The translations under genes were made by a program, and so were the position numbers. The notes beneath the pieces were generated by a model. The model was not told the origin of the DNA and did no database searches. It saw only the letters and a program-made list of their open reading frames with translations. Shown here one piece after another: positions 23,787 to 34,946 of a DNA stretch of 64,000 bases; within the stretch, counting starts at the first letter, position 1; the number at the start of each line of letters is the position of its first letter. The stretch spans positions 1,369 through 65,368 of the forward strand of contig NW_003314375.1 of assembly GCF_000143415.4 (NCBI RefSeq), read 5' to 3'. This stretch comes from Selaginella moellendorffii (lineage: Eukaryota > Streptophyta > Lycopodiopsida > Selaginellales > Selaginellaceae).

Positions 23787-24743
23787 GAGCACCTCGTCAT
23801 CAGCGACAATGAAGACAACTCACACCAGCTTCCACACTCACCCCAGTGCCCAGATCCACTCGAATCAGCCCCAAAACTGACAACTTCTCGCCAACAACTC
23901 AACATCTCCAAAGAAAAACGCCAGCTGATAGCCCAGGGCTCGGTTTCTCCACCATCTAAGAACATCATTCTCAGCATCCCAGCCCCTCGACACGGTCCAC
24001 GAAAAAAAAACATCAATTACCTTGGCCGATCACTCATAGAACACACAACCATGTGTCCTCCAGCAAATGCCGCGACCAGCACCAGCAAAAATTCCGCCCC
24101 TTCAACAAAATTTCAAGCGGAAGATTTGGGCCGTTCAACCGATACATTAATTTCAGCGCCACATCTGAGCCGTTCATCCAGCTTCAATCCGAAACACTCA
24201 TCTCCAACCACCTCAAAGAATCTGGACCGACGCCACTTGCTTGAGGAGGCATGGTTGCGTGTTCTGTGAGTGATCGGCAAAGTTAGTTGATGTTTTCCTT
24301 CGTGGAGCGTGTCAAGGGGGTCGGGGCGGTGAGAATAACGTTCTCAGCTGGTGAAGAAACCGAGTTCTTGGTGAGCAGCTAACGTTTTCCTTTAGAGATG
24401 TTGAGTTGTTGGTGAGAAGTTGTCGGTTTTGGGGCTGATTCGAGTGGATCCAGGTGCTGGGGTGAGTGTGGAAGCTGGTGTGAGTTGTCTTCATTGTCGC
24501 TGATGATGAGGTGCTCTCAAAGCAGCAGCTTTCGAGCTGGATTCCCTGGTGTGTTGCATGTGAGGCGGCGGCAAAGTAGAGTTGAATCGTTGGAGTGTTT
24601 GTTGCTGGAGCTGGTGTTGCTGGAGTGAGCTGAGCCTGATTGTTGAGATGCTGGCTTCGGTTTCTTGCTCGGAGTTTCTCCTTCTGATCCTGACTGATCC
24701 TTGGAGCTGTCGCTTTGTTCTTCAGAATTTGTTTGGGTTGTCC
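23560..24743. repeat. 500-bp foldback (inverted repeat) around a 184-bp loop
   Basis: The arm 23560-24059 pairs with 24244-24743 as reverse complement with scattered mismatches. The left arm contains the last 75 codons of the accessory ORF, and the right arm encodes the same Ser-rich tail on the minus strand. RNA from either strand would form a long hairpin able to feed small-RNA pathways. Confidence 0.8.
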
Positions 24744-25089
24744 CAAAGGGTTTGGGATTTGGATCAGAAATGTCTGTGGTGAGCTCGCTGATGGACATGT
24801 TGAGAACAACCGACACTGAGATATGATGCTATGAAACGCTGTGATATAGGGATATGTGGAGTCTGGGGATGATGAGTCGGCTCTAGAGCTGTTTAGCAGG
24901 ATGGAGGCTAGCACAAAGGGACTTACATTGCCGTTTCAATGACATGCTTGAGCTTGGGAGCCGAAGAGGAAGCAACAGGTACGATGGAAAGCTTGTCTAT
25001 ATGGCTCGTCACCATCAGGCTTGCAAGTGTGGGTTTTGAGTGGGACAAATTTGTTGGTTGACATGTGCATGACATGTGGGAGCCTAAGC

Positions 25090-25800
25090 TAATGCTCGAG
25101 CAGTCTTTGAGAAGATCTTACATCCGGACATAGTGCTGTGGAACGCACTGATGCTGGATTACGTGCAAAACAGAGAGAGCGAGGAGGCTCTATGCCTGTG
25201 TTTTCACTTGCAAGGACCAGACCCAAGAAGCTTCGTCACTGCTTTCATGGTCTGCACAAGCTCACAAGCGACCAGTGCCGCAATGAAAGTCCAAGAGTTT
25301 GGCTGACATCCGCTGGACAGCATTATTTCAACGAGCTCTAGAGCGATCACTGCGTCACCGTTCGCTGCATATCCCAGGATAAGTGCCGCCCAGAGTACAC
25401 CTCATTCTATTGAAAACCAGCTCAGACTTGCACACTCGGCATACATCCCTATCAGACTGGGAGTGAACAGCCATCCCTTGCTCAAGCTGTCTTAGCTTCA
25501 CAAACTCTTCTCTCACTTCCTGGCCTTCTTCCTTCTCTGCCAATGCTAGAAGCTGGCAAAGAGCTCCATGCAAAGATTTGCAGGCATGGACTGGAAGGCA
25601 GGACTTACGTAGCGAGCTCTCTGTGGGTCTTTACAGCAAGTGCGCTTGCCTTGACGATCCTGCGAGTCACTGGCAAGGAGGAAGCTCGTGGTGACTTGGA
25701 GCTCGCTCATGGCGAAAGACACGGGGAGTTGTTTGAAAGGATGCTCGACGAAGGCCTGCCAGGTGATCGTAGCGGAGCCTCATGCTAATCCAGCTCTTGA
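25090..25800 (+). pseudogene. PPR protein pseudogene
   Basis: From 25098 the frame reads AVFEKILHPDIVLWNALMLDYVQN..SEEAL, a clear pentatricopeptide unit, followed by FVTAFMVCTSS. Further on, GLYSKCACLDD and RMLDEGLPGD are other PPR landmarks, but in different frames. Multiple frameshifts and stops (for example around 25285) show decay. Plant PPR proteins bind organellar RNA; this one is not functional. Confidence 0.65.
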
Positions 25801-27150
25801 TGTTTTTGTAGTGAGCCTTCACTTCCATACCGGGGTAACCCAAGACGTCTTTTCCCACGTTGAGTGTTCTCAAGGTTTAGGCCAGTGAGAGAGCAGAAAC
25901 GATCCAGTGCATTCAGTAGGCGTTGTAGCTGTGCATTATCAGGACCAGGAATCCCGAGTTGGCTGCTTGTAAGAGGCACTGTGGCCGAGACATTACTCTC
26001 TTGGATTCAATAGCGTGGCCGCTGTGCAGGTTGATCGTCTCCCTGTGGCTCCAACTGTGTAGCCAATGGGGTGGCAATTGGAGCTTCCAAGCTCTCTAAG
26101 AAAGGTCCAAGATGGACATTTGTGATCTACATTACATATTCTTGTTGCAGGTGGTTATGTAGTTTCTTCAAGAGCAAAACCTGGAGGAGAGAGTGAAAGT
26201 CAGTAGGATGAAGATCTTGAGAGGTCTGATTGACCGATGACTCTCTCCTCGTGGCAAGAAAACCTGCCACAGTATGTAGTTGGCACGTGATTGGATCTCT
26301 GGCTGGCAGCCCACCCCAGACTCTAATCTCGATCAGAGCCCTCTTTGTACAATGGTAGTCACCATTGATAAACGCTCTGTAGAGAGAGCTTGCTATGGAT
26401 GATGAACACACCAAATAAAAAGAGAGCCCTCAGACTAAGGCCATGCTTTTTCCACACACAACCGAGCGCTCTCTTTCTCGACAAATCCATTCGCAGCAAA
26501 GAGACGAGCCCCACAAAGGAAACGACCCAACACGTTCTCGAGCTGGAAATCCTCAGGGAGATCAATGCCAAGCTGGATCAAGGATTCTCTCCCGGGACTG
26601 CATCATGCTGGATCAATCGATTGCCGGGAACAATCCGAGAGGCTGCCACTGTCCACAATATGGCGAAGGACTGAAGAGAGGGACCATTGCCGCTCTCAGA
26701 GAAGTGGCTGCTTACCTTTTGGATCACCCCGGAGCTCTGGCGGGAACAACCGGCCATTGACCCTGGCGACTGACAACAAGACTGGGATCCTCTGACTTGT
26801 GATCCCTTAGCCCATAAATACCTCACACAGCCAGCTCGGAGCAAGAGCTGTTGCAATTCTTCTGGCCGGGAGTCGAGCCACTGGAGGCAGCCGTGATCCA
26901 GTCGACCCAAGCTGCAACCTTTGAAGGAAATCTAAATACGTCTCACTTCTACAAAGCCAAAGGTACTCAGCAAGAAGAGAAACGTGAATCCCACGCTGTC
27001 CGGCGACGACTCTTGTCAGTGTTGGCGAGTCGGATATAACGACCTCGTCTACCGTTCGTTCTTCCCGAGAGCGTTTGTCCCTCGCGGTCAAAGCCCGGTA
27101 ATCCATGTCAGTCGCCATCAGACATCTGAACTGTTCCCGCTCCAAGGTCC
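25800..27150. other. Repeat-rich stretch, no gene recognised
   Basis: Short open frames exist on both strands but none carries a family pattern. A possible TATA-like word (CATAAATACC) lies at 26812-26821 and might belong to an LTR or solo promoter. 26300-26800 has several overlapping frames without protein-like composition. Confidence 0.4.
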
Positions 27151-27680
27151 TTGTTCTAATGCGGTTTCTTCAACGCCGAGAAGAAAGGCGCGTTCCAAAT
27201 GCAACGTCTTCGGGGAAGACACCCGAAACCTCACAGTGCTTTGTTCTGCCATTTCCAAGAGAGATCTTGGCTCCCTTCGCTCACCGCCATCTCCAAACAA
27301 TCAAGCTCAGAGCGTCGAAGTCCTTGCCATTTGCCATGCAACTCGCTGTTCTCGATAAGAGGAGAAACACTGGAAGAACCCCCAGATCTTCGCCCAAGAA
27401 CGCCTGGCCTGCCTCGCCATGGCCAGGACGCCCAAATCGTCGCCATTCTGTGCCATCTCTCGCCAGATGCCGGGCCCAGGAGCCCGCGTCATAATGTCTT
27501 GCTTCGCCATGCTCGCCAGTCTCGCCGTCCTCGACATGCTGAGAAGGGGAGAAACACTGTGGAAGAACGCCCGCGTCATAAATCCTCGCCATGGAACACC
27601 CAAATCCTCCATGCATCTCGCCATTCTCGACAGGCTAGAAGAGAAGAGAGGAGAAACACTGTGAAGAACACCCGCGCAGC
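27150..27680 (+). repeat. Dispersed repeat, copy 2, with internal tandem units
   Basis: Directly related to 16600-17000. It contains three diverged units built around AGGAGAAACACTG.GAAGAAC.CCC, at about 27358, 27545 and 27648. Its right end (27611 onward) is also the outer end of inverted arm B. Confidence 0.7.
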
Positions 27681-27819
27681 TCGCATTTCATTTTAGAGCG
27701 CCCAAATCCTCGGGACAAAAACGTACCTGAGAGGCCAACGCCCCACAATATTCTGATGCTGATGCTTTTTTTTTTGTTCAATCATCCGTACGGAAAACAT
27801 GGAAATTTCGCTGACTAAT

Positions 27820-27891
27820 GGGCATTTGGTCTAGTGGTATGATTCTCGCTTAGGGTGCGAGAGGTCCCGAGTTCAATTCTCGGAATGCCCC
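27820..27891 (+). tRNA. tRNA-Pro (anticodon AGG)
   Basis: The 72 bases fold into a full cloverleaf. The acceptor stem GGGCATT pairs with AATGCCC (27884-27890) and is followed by C891 as discriminator. The anticodon stem CTCGC/GCGAG (27845-27849, 27857-27861) closes the loop TTAGGGT, giving anticodon AGG at 27852-27854. The T arm reads GTTCAATTC (27871-27879). No CCA is encoded and there is no intron, as expected for a plant nuclear tRNA. Confidence 0.95.
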
Positions 27892-28658
27892 ATTCCTTAA
27901 CGAGAATTGGTAGATCGAGCAGCGCAGTTCTAGGAGGCTGCAAGCATATGTTCAAGGAAAATGCCAAACTGTTTATGTTTGTCACCTGACATCATCATCC
28001 AGAATAAAATTCCTCGTGACACATAAAGTTTTAGAATGGAACGTTCTCTCTATAGCCAGATGCCGCGTTTGATTTCTCCAAACCGGCCCATCTTTTCTGA
28101 AGCAGAGAAGCTACTGCCTACACAAAAACACTAATAGGCAGGGATGTATTCCAACAAAATACGAAATTCCAAAGGAAGAATATGGTTTCTCCCTATTTGG
28201 CGGCACAGTCCAGAAGGCCGCAACAAGAGAAAAAATAAAGCACATTCATACGCTCTCGTGCACGACCAAAGTCAACAGTCACTATTGACTGAGCAGGCCC
28301 TTCCACTTTCTCCAGGACGTGGAAACGAGTGAGCGATTGCGTTTACACGGGCTTGGGGAAGTTCCTGTATGTTGCAATCGAGGCCTTTTCTTGGGCACGA
28401 AAGAAACTTGGCCGACGAAACATGGAGCGTAGGGCCAAATTCCTATTGGCATTTCCTAGATCTAGTCCAGAACAGCGGCAGTTTATTCGAGACTTTGTAT
28501 CCATCTGCTGAGTAGCTTCCCACGTCGCCTTTATATTTTTAAGGACCGTTCTGGGGACCCAGGGAAGCAAATCACTCGAGGAGGAAGCAGCTACTCTATA
28601 TTTTTCTTTCTTTCTTGCGTCTCAAACGAAACCAGGTGTAGATTTGAGACGAGGAGAG

Positions 28659-29725
28659 ATGGAGAGAACCAATCTCATACTATTGCTGTTCGTTTTTGCA
28701 CAAGCCATGATCATCGCACAAGCAGGTATATAGTTTTCAAGCGAAATCAATCGATCATATCTTGTTTTCTTTTCTTAGCCGAGGAGTATGACTACTCGAA
28801 TGGGACTCGAGGCCAGGCAAACTGGGGAAACTTGAGACAAGAATGGAGGGCTTGCAGCAGCGGCAGAATGCAATCTCCGGTGGACATTCAATCCGAGGAG
28901 CTCCAACCAGTGTGCTCTTTGAAGCTGCTCCAGACGAGATACAAACCAACGAATGCCACTCTCACCAATCTCGACCACGACATAGCAGTATGTATCTCCT
29001 GAATCCATCTCATCTCCGAAAGATCTCCATCTAATCATGGCTCGGGCCCCTCGTTTTTCTTCTCTGTTTGTGCAATAGCTCGAGTTTGGCGATTCTTCAT
29101 CGGGATCGCTCATCATCGATGGCACCTTGTACAGGGTGAGCGAGTATCATATCCATGCTCCCAGCGAGCACACTGTGAATGGGAAGCATCTCGCAGTCGA
29201 GGGGCATCTCGTCCACAGGAGTGAAGACAACAGGCTTGCAGTCGTCGCCGTCATGTACACGATTGGATCCGAGGACGACCCTTTTATCGATCAGGTAAAC
29301 AGAGATCTGGGTTTTCTTCGTGATTTCTGAGAGGTTTTTTCAAGGTTGAGCATTTTCTACCTGAGCTGAGTGGCGAGCAAGATGTTCAAGTGGTGGATCC
29401 CTCGCTGCTTAATGTTGGAGGCAAGCGATTCTTCAGATATGTTGGATCACTGACATCACCGCCCTGCACCGAGCAAGTGACATGGAGCGTGTTGAGAAGA
29501 GTAAACAAATTATTTCCTTAATCTTTTGTTTTTTTTCCGCTGACCATGGTTCTTATGTTGCAGCCACGAACGATCTCGAAAGCCCAGTACCGGCTTTTGA
29601 TGAATGCCCTCGATGTAAGAACTAATTCACGCGCCAATAAACAGCTTCTAACATTCTGTGTACAGGGTGATAACAACAGATCGATACATGGCTTGTTTGG
29701 AAGAAGAATAAGCTATTATAAATAG
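28659..29725 (+). CDS. Alpha-type carbonic anhydrase, secreted
   Basis: Six exons: 28659-28725, 28779-28987, 29079-29294, 29345-29500, 29564-29614 and 29666-29725, giving 252 aa. The enzyme would hydrate CO2 to bicarbonate with a zinc ion. A signal peptide (about 22 residues, ending AMIIAQA) precedes NWGNL, SGRMQSPVDIQS, the zinc ligands in SEYHIHAPSEH (two His) and EGHLVH (third His), and the substrate-pocket SLTSPPCTE. Length matches plant alpha-CAs. Exon 1 carries the signal, so secretion to the apoplast or routing to the plastid via the secretory path is expected. A degenerate inverted copy lies at 10999-11766. The last codons are part of a TATAAATAG word that can serve the next unit. The C-terminus after Arg-rich GLFGRR is short. 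Confidence 0.9.
29714..29725 (+). promoter_or_regulatory. TATA box overlapping the carbonic anhydrase stop
   Basis: The word TATTATAAATAG spans the last codons and stop (TAG 29723-29725) of the carbonic anhydrase and lies about 55 bp before the ATG at 29780. The element is preserved in arm A (10999-11010). Promoter use is inferred. Confidence 0.45.
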
Positions 29726-29779
29726 AAGATTCGTTTTAGTCCTATTAGGGCACGCGGTTTTTAACCTAGCAATAGCACT

Positions 29780-30022
29780 ATGTGGAAGTCTATATTTCTC
29801 TTGCTTGTGGTGCTTCTCCTAGTAGATGCAGACCAGCTCAAAATACATCCAGATTACCATCTCAAAGTGTTCCAGATTCCAGAACCCGAGAATATTACGC
29901 TCTATGTGGAATTGCTCGATACGCTTCCTGGCCCAGTGCGTCCTGTCTACTTGTATCCCGTCCATTCCTTCTATGCTTTGATGACGGAAAAACAAGCAAG
30001 CATCTTGAGGAGTAAGTCTTAA
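29780..30022 (+). pseudogene. Subtilase first-exon fragment, arm B
   Basis: An 80-codon frame encodes a signal peptide (MWKSIFLLLVVLLLVDA) and an I9-type propeptide piece ending HSFYALMTEKQAS. At 30013 a GTAAGTC donor matches the exon 1 boundary of the intact subtilase. After the intron, exon 2 starts (a frame reading RANVSV near 30069) but soon meets a stop, and a further partial copy of that junction recurs near 30293. No protease domain follows. It could still yield a short secreted I9-like peptide by reading through the donor. Confidence 0.65.
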
Positions 30023-30419
30023 AGTTGTTTTTTGTTTCTTTCTAATTCCTTATCGTTTTTTGAAGCGAGGGCAAACGTTTCTGTGATTCTTAGAAGTGAA
30101 TATGCTGTGCTGCTCTAAATTTTTTCAAGATTAACTAGGATTCAACCGAAATCAGCAAAAGCCAACTACAAATCTTTTGAGTTGTAGGACGTCTTATGTC
30201 CCAGCTGGACGTCCTCATTTATTTGATTATCTCATAGGTTAACAATAAATTTATCTTCCTATAATTCTCTTTCTCTTCTGAAGCCAGAGGAAACGTTTCA
30301 GTAATTCTTGTAGCTGTGTTGAAACATGTTTTTAGATGGTTTCCTTTAAAATTGATCAAGCCGTCAATTGATTATTCATTGAACTGCTTGTCCGGCCCTA
30401 CAATGGAAGTTACCACCAC

Positions 30420-30840
30420 CCAGAATGATCGACTTCCAAGTTCATGGGGTTAGGTGCGAGGGGAGCTTGGCTCAGAAGGACTGCTGCTGCTGCTGCTGCT
30501 GCTGTTGTGTGGCGACACTTCCGAGAGGTTGAGGACGCCTTCCATTCTTCCCGAGGGGCGCCGGATCTCATAACGCCATGTCCTGGATCTCCGACGGGGT
30601 CTCGCGGTTGAATCGCGCCTCGTGTGGGAGTTCCTTGAACGGGACCTCCACGGTGCCGATGGATTTGTCGTGGATGTGGCCGCGGGGAAGATCTCGATGG
30701 TGAATTTGCCCGAGTCCTGCTCCAGCGAGTAAGTGTCAGCGCTGAGGACAAGCTTCTGGTTCCAGACGACCTTCTTGGAGGGATGGACACGAATATGTCA
30801 GCGTTTAATCCGCTCCTCACAGCTCGAGCGCAGGCTGAGA
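30420..30840 (-). pseudogene. C2-domain (SRC2-like) pseudogene
   Basis: On the minus strand from about 30830: DIFVSIPP, then KKVVWNQKLVLSADTYSLEQDSG, IEIFP, and, after frameshifts, KSIGTVEVPFKELP and YEIRRPSGRMEGVLNLS. This is the order of a plant SRC2-like C2 domain, a Ca/lipid-binding module. A run of CAG codons (30481-30503) follows, giving a serine tract in the matching frame. At least two frameshifts break it. Confidence 0.7.
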
Positions 30841-31720
30841 GCTTGACAAGCTTTCCTCAAGCACTTTGATCGCTGCCAGATAAGTATCACTCAATTCGGA
30901 GCAAGGCCCTCGACGTCCTTGGGAGAGACCACTTCACAGTCTCCATTCTCCGCATAATGGTGGAATTGCTTGCTTATGTTGCACTTACAGGTGTAGTCTG
31001 GCACCAGTCTGTTGTGGATCTCCGCCTACATTCATCTGGCAACTAGCTAGATAGCGCCCGGAGGCTTCAAATCTCCAGGTCAGAGAAACATCCAGGGAAA
31101 TAGGCCGGCTGCATTTAATATAGTTTGCGATTTGCGATCAAGGACAAAAAGGAGTTCACAGATGAAAACATTACGAGTGGCGAGTTGACAGAGAAAGAAA
31201 GTCTCTTTCTTAGAGCCAAATATCTATGGCTACCGATGGGAAGCTCTACTTCGCAGCGAGAACATGACTTTCACATACTCCAGTATAAACTATCTTCGTA
31301 AGTTACTGAATCCTCGGAAGTTCTTCTGGTACATGCGGCACTTTTTGTCTTGAATGCATGACGTTGAGCTTCTGAGGGATCCAACAGGTTCGTACCAAAT
31401 TTGACCGGCCTTATTATGGAGGATGAAACGTCTGGAAAAGGGAGTCATCTTTGATGATTTGGCAATGCAAATCTGAGATGTCTTCGTCCCCGGCAGGGCT
31501 AGCCGATCAGAAAGTAGGTTTAAACTTTTTAGATTGACCGGACAACATATATGTCCGGGGGGGGCCAAGAGCTTCGCTGGACTACTCTTCTCATGACGGG
31601 GAAAATCAAAATTCGATAGGTCAACAATTACCAGGCCGGATCTGCAGACCTAAGGAGAGTTCTTGAAGAGGATGGCCTTAGCAGGTTATCTGGAACAAAG
31701 CTGAAGTAAAATTTTTATTC
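30840..31720 (-). repeat. Spacer with an inverted copy of the 17340-17700 repeat
   Basis: 31210-31530 is the reverse-complement relative of 17340-17700. The remaining spacer (30840-31200, 31530-31720) shows no gene; it probably includes the 3' UTR of the subtilase. Confidence 0.6.
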
Positions 31721-31721
31721 A

Positions 31722-34259
31722 TTAAGTTTTGACAACGAAGGGGATGCGAACATTATACCCAGGATGTGCATAACACTTCCACAGAAGTGACCCAAATATC
31801 CTCTGGTCGGTGTCATGAAGAGAGAAAGTGATGGATGTAGTCACTATCCTCTGCCCTTCCTCTAGGTCGAAAGACATATAGCGTAGTGCGTCCACGTTAA
31901 GCTCAGGAGGAATGTCATGTTTTAAGAAGTGATATAACAGGTAATCCTTGGGTAAAGGTGGAAAACTAACCAGCGTGAATGTCCGATTAACCACAACTTT
32001 CTGCACAACTCCTGATAAATCCACAACGATGGATGGATAGTTGCAATCATCAATGCAATTTTCGTAGTTTCCAGTGTAATCCAATACTAAACCTGGTTCT
32101 ATTGCCTGTCTTGGGTTGATAAAACCAGATCCAATAGCATAATGCGTTGCCACATCTCCATTATAATCTTTAATAGGTTTTCCCGTGTTGTCTAATGGAG
32201 AAGCTGTGGTCATGATTGCAGATTTAATCATTGCTGGGGACCAAGTTGGATGTAAGGTTTTTAACATAGCTACAATAGCAGCAACTTGAGGTGTAGACAT
32301 TGATGTGCCACTTGAAAACTCAAAAGCTCTCTTTGTGTTATCCTTTGGAAGCCAAGAAGCTAGTATATCCACACCTGGTGCAATAACATCGGGTTTGATG
32401 ATTGACTCCTCAGGCAAACCTCTTGATGAGAATGCCGCAACTCGGGAAGCTGGAGTAAGTTCTGTAATAGTTTTTATCTTTGAGATTTTGGCACGGGGTG
32501 ATCTGCAAAGCACAAAAATGTTTATATCCATGTATCAAACATAATCAAAAGTAGCTTACCGTGCTGTTTTAAGGAAGCCATTTAAAACGTCAATTTCGAT
32601 AAGACTTACATAGAATACAGGTTTGAGGCTTCCAAAGTCTTGCCGTATAACGAAGGGGGTGTGTACTAAGATGACCGCTGCAGCTTCTCCTTCATTAAGT
32701 GCTGAATAAATAGTGTTGCCTTCATGGCAAATAACGATCTTCCCTTGCATGTTCTCATGGCTTTCACCGCAAAACCTGGACAGCGCTCTTTAGGCAAAAT
32801 GAACATTGTGGGAGATTGTAATACCTTCCCCAAGTATGAGTCGTTGAGTTGTATGTTAGGTTGAATGTATCGAACCTTAGAAAGGAATCCTCCGGCCAGA
32901 TAGCTCCGTCACTAAGTGATGTGACTTCAATCATACTGGAAAAGTGCTGCTCATCATCCCATAATTCCATCTCAACTACAAAATCCCTATCCAATGTGCA
33001 AGCTCCAACAGTCAATAGCCATGGACTGGCATTTGACAAATATCCATCTGGTCCCCTGTTTCCAGCTGCTGCAATGACTGGTATTCCCCTCTGAAAAGCT
33101 AGTAAACCACCTCTACTACCAGCGTCGTCCTTTAAGCTAGAGCCTAAAGACATAGATATAACATCTACACCATCACCTATGGCAGCCACAAACGCATCTA
33201 ATATATCAGCATAATTGCATCGACCCCAACATACTTTGTAGATTGCTAGTCTGGAAAGTGGAGCTCCTCCCACAGCCATTCCAGATGCTAATCCTGTCTT
33301 GTGGACCTGCCTTCCTCCTACTGTGGATGCACAGTGCGTTCCATGGCCATCTGTGTCGATAGGAGAGAGAATAACGTCGCTTGCCGCCAAAGAGTAATTG
33401 ACATCCAAGTATGTTTGGACTCGCCTTGCGTTTCTAAGGAAGAACCTAGCTCCGATAACTTTCCTGCAGAGAGAAAGATAAACAAATGGAAGACAAGCAA
33501 AGAGAAAGCACAATATACACACCGATTGCATGTATAGCTTTTGAAATATTGTCCCGCCTCGCAAATGCCTCTCCACCTCCTGGGGGCTCGAGACATGTCT
33601 TTGTCTTGAAAGAACCCCGGGGAGTAGCCTGGAAAGATTAAAAGCTTTTTTAACTTCAAAACCAAAGAGAATGGATCAATGTACACAAACCTGTATCTAG
33701 AACTCCAATGATTGAGTCACTGCCATACCCAGTCTTGGCCCACAGAGACGTGTCTCCAGGGTTGAAGAGATAATTTGGATCATAGTCTGCTGACCTCCAT
33801 ATGGAGTCGGACAGGTTTTTCTCTGCCATCAAGTCACTACCCCATTGACCAGAAACGCCATCGATTCCACCCATGAACGTCCACGTCCGCGTTGTTTCAA
33901 GGTCCGAGTCAAGCGCTGAATGCACTGAAACATTCGCTCTTCCTGCCAAAGTAGAGCAAAAAAGTTACATATAAAAACTGGAAACAAAGGCTATGGAACT
34001 TACTTCGGAGAAAGTTGGCCTGCTTGTCTGTCATCAAAGCGTAGAAGGAACCTTGGCTATAGCTCTTGATGTGCACAGCCTGCCTTTGCCCAGGAAGTCC
34101 ATTGAGCAACTTGAGATGCGCAAGTTGGTCGAGGGATGCAAGCTCCTGGAGTGATTCGAAGTGGTCCTGCCCCGGGAGCGAGACTAAGAACGGCTTGAGC
34201 TGGTCCTCCATTCGCGCATCTGCCAGGAGCACCAGGAGCACAAAGAAGAAACGAAACAT
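31722..34259 (-). CDS. Subtilisin-like serine protease (SBT family), secreted
   Basis: Exons in transcript order: 34259-34004, 33942-33691, 33628-33523, 33463-32825, 32787-32560 and 32502-31722; joined they make 753 aa, the usual subtilase length. Signal peptide (MFRFFFVLLVLLADA) and I9 propeptide (ending FYALMTDKQANFLR) come first. The catalytic Asp is in GVLDTG (about residue 166), His in DGHGTH (about 246), the oxyanion Asn in AAAGNRGPDG, and Ser in GTSMSTP (about 560). A protease-associated region includes GKIVICHEGN, and an Fn3-like C-terminus ends VRIPFVVKT. It should act in the cell wall or apoplast. The fourth intron (32824-32788) is only 37 nt but is needed to keep frame. First-exon copies of a relative occur at 10690 and 29780. 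Confidence 0.92.
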
Positions 34260-34299
34260 CCTTCCGAGTGAGCTCTAGAATGTCCACTACTCGTTTAAG

Positions 34300-34940
34300 T
34301 AGTAAGGGAGTCATGAAAGTGAGGCGAGATTGACAGCCACACCCTTTCAATGTAGAAAGAGCCCGAAACTGTGTCATTTAGTTTAGAAAGATGTTTACAC
34401 GAGCACACAGATATCGCTGGAACTGCAAGCAAAACAAAGAACTTATGAAAAAACGAAAGGAAAAGAAAAACCCCACTTGATTCCCTTTATGTGTGGCTTT
34501 AGCTTATAATCTGCAAGTATACGGAGGAAATAAAAACAGCATCATATATTCCAAATGACGATACAATTCAATACCTTGCGCGCTTTGCGTTTTACACGAA
34601 GCGACACGGCAGCACTGTTTTGCTGTATAGCTAAGTTTCGTGAGTGAAAAAACAAACTAAACGAGAGCTCAATTGCACCTACCTTTGCCGCCGCTGCTGC
34701 TGTAAGGAACAACGTTGCATTCCTCGCTGCACAGCCCCGGAGAGGAAGCCCGCCCGCATGCTTTTCTCACAGATCGACACAAAAAACATGTCAAAGGTGT
34801 TCCGATCCGTGATGCGAGGCGAGGCGCGGCGAGGGCTCCCCTGTGCTGCAAGTTCATCAGTAACTTACAACAAGAGTTGTCGAGTTACCCGATTCCACCA
34901 ACAATACTCCCTTTCGGAGGTAGGACTCGAGCTCTGTGGA
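34300..34940. other. Intergenic, upstream of the subtilase
   Basis: This holds the subtilase 5' flank and the 3' flank of the kinase. Only short frames without family features are present. Confidence 0.5.
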
Positions 34941-34946
34941 TGGCTT

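Larger units (their letters stand above)
27611..30115 (+). repeat. Inverted duplication arm B
   Basis: Plus-strand partner of 10608-12094. This arm keeps the intact carbonic anhydrase and also contains the tRNA-Pro and about 800 bp of extra 5' sequence (27790-28600) that arm A lacks. Confidence 0.8.

Noticed and set aside
26390-26795. Overlapping plus-strand frames considered as a gag gene
   Set aside because: Three frames are open at once, typical of chance; no capsid or knuckle motif was found.
30481-30503. CTG run considered as a CRISPR-like or satellite array
   Set aside because: It is a simple trinucleotide run inside a C2-domain pseudogene; no spacers or repeats of the required form exist anywhere in the window.
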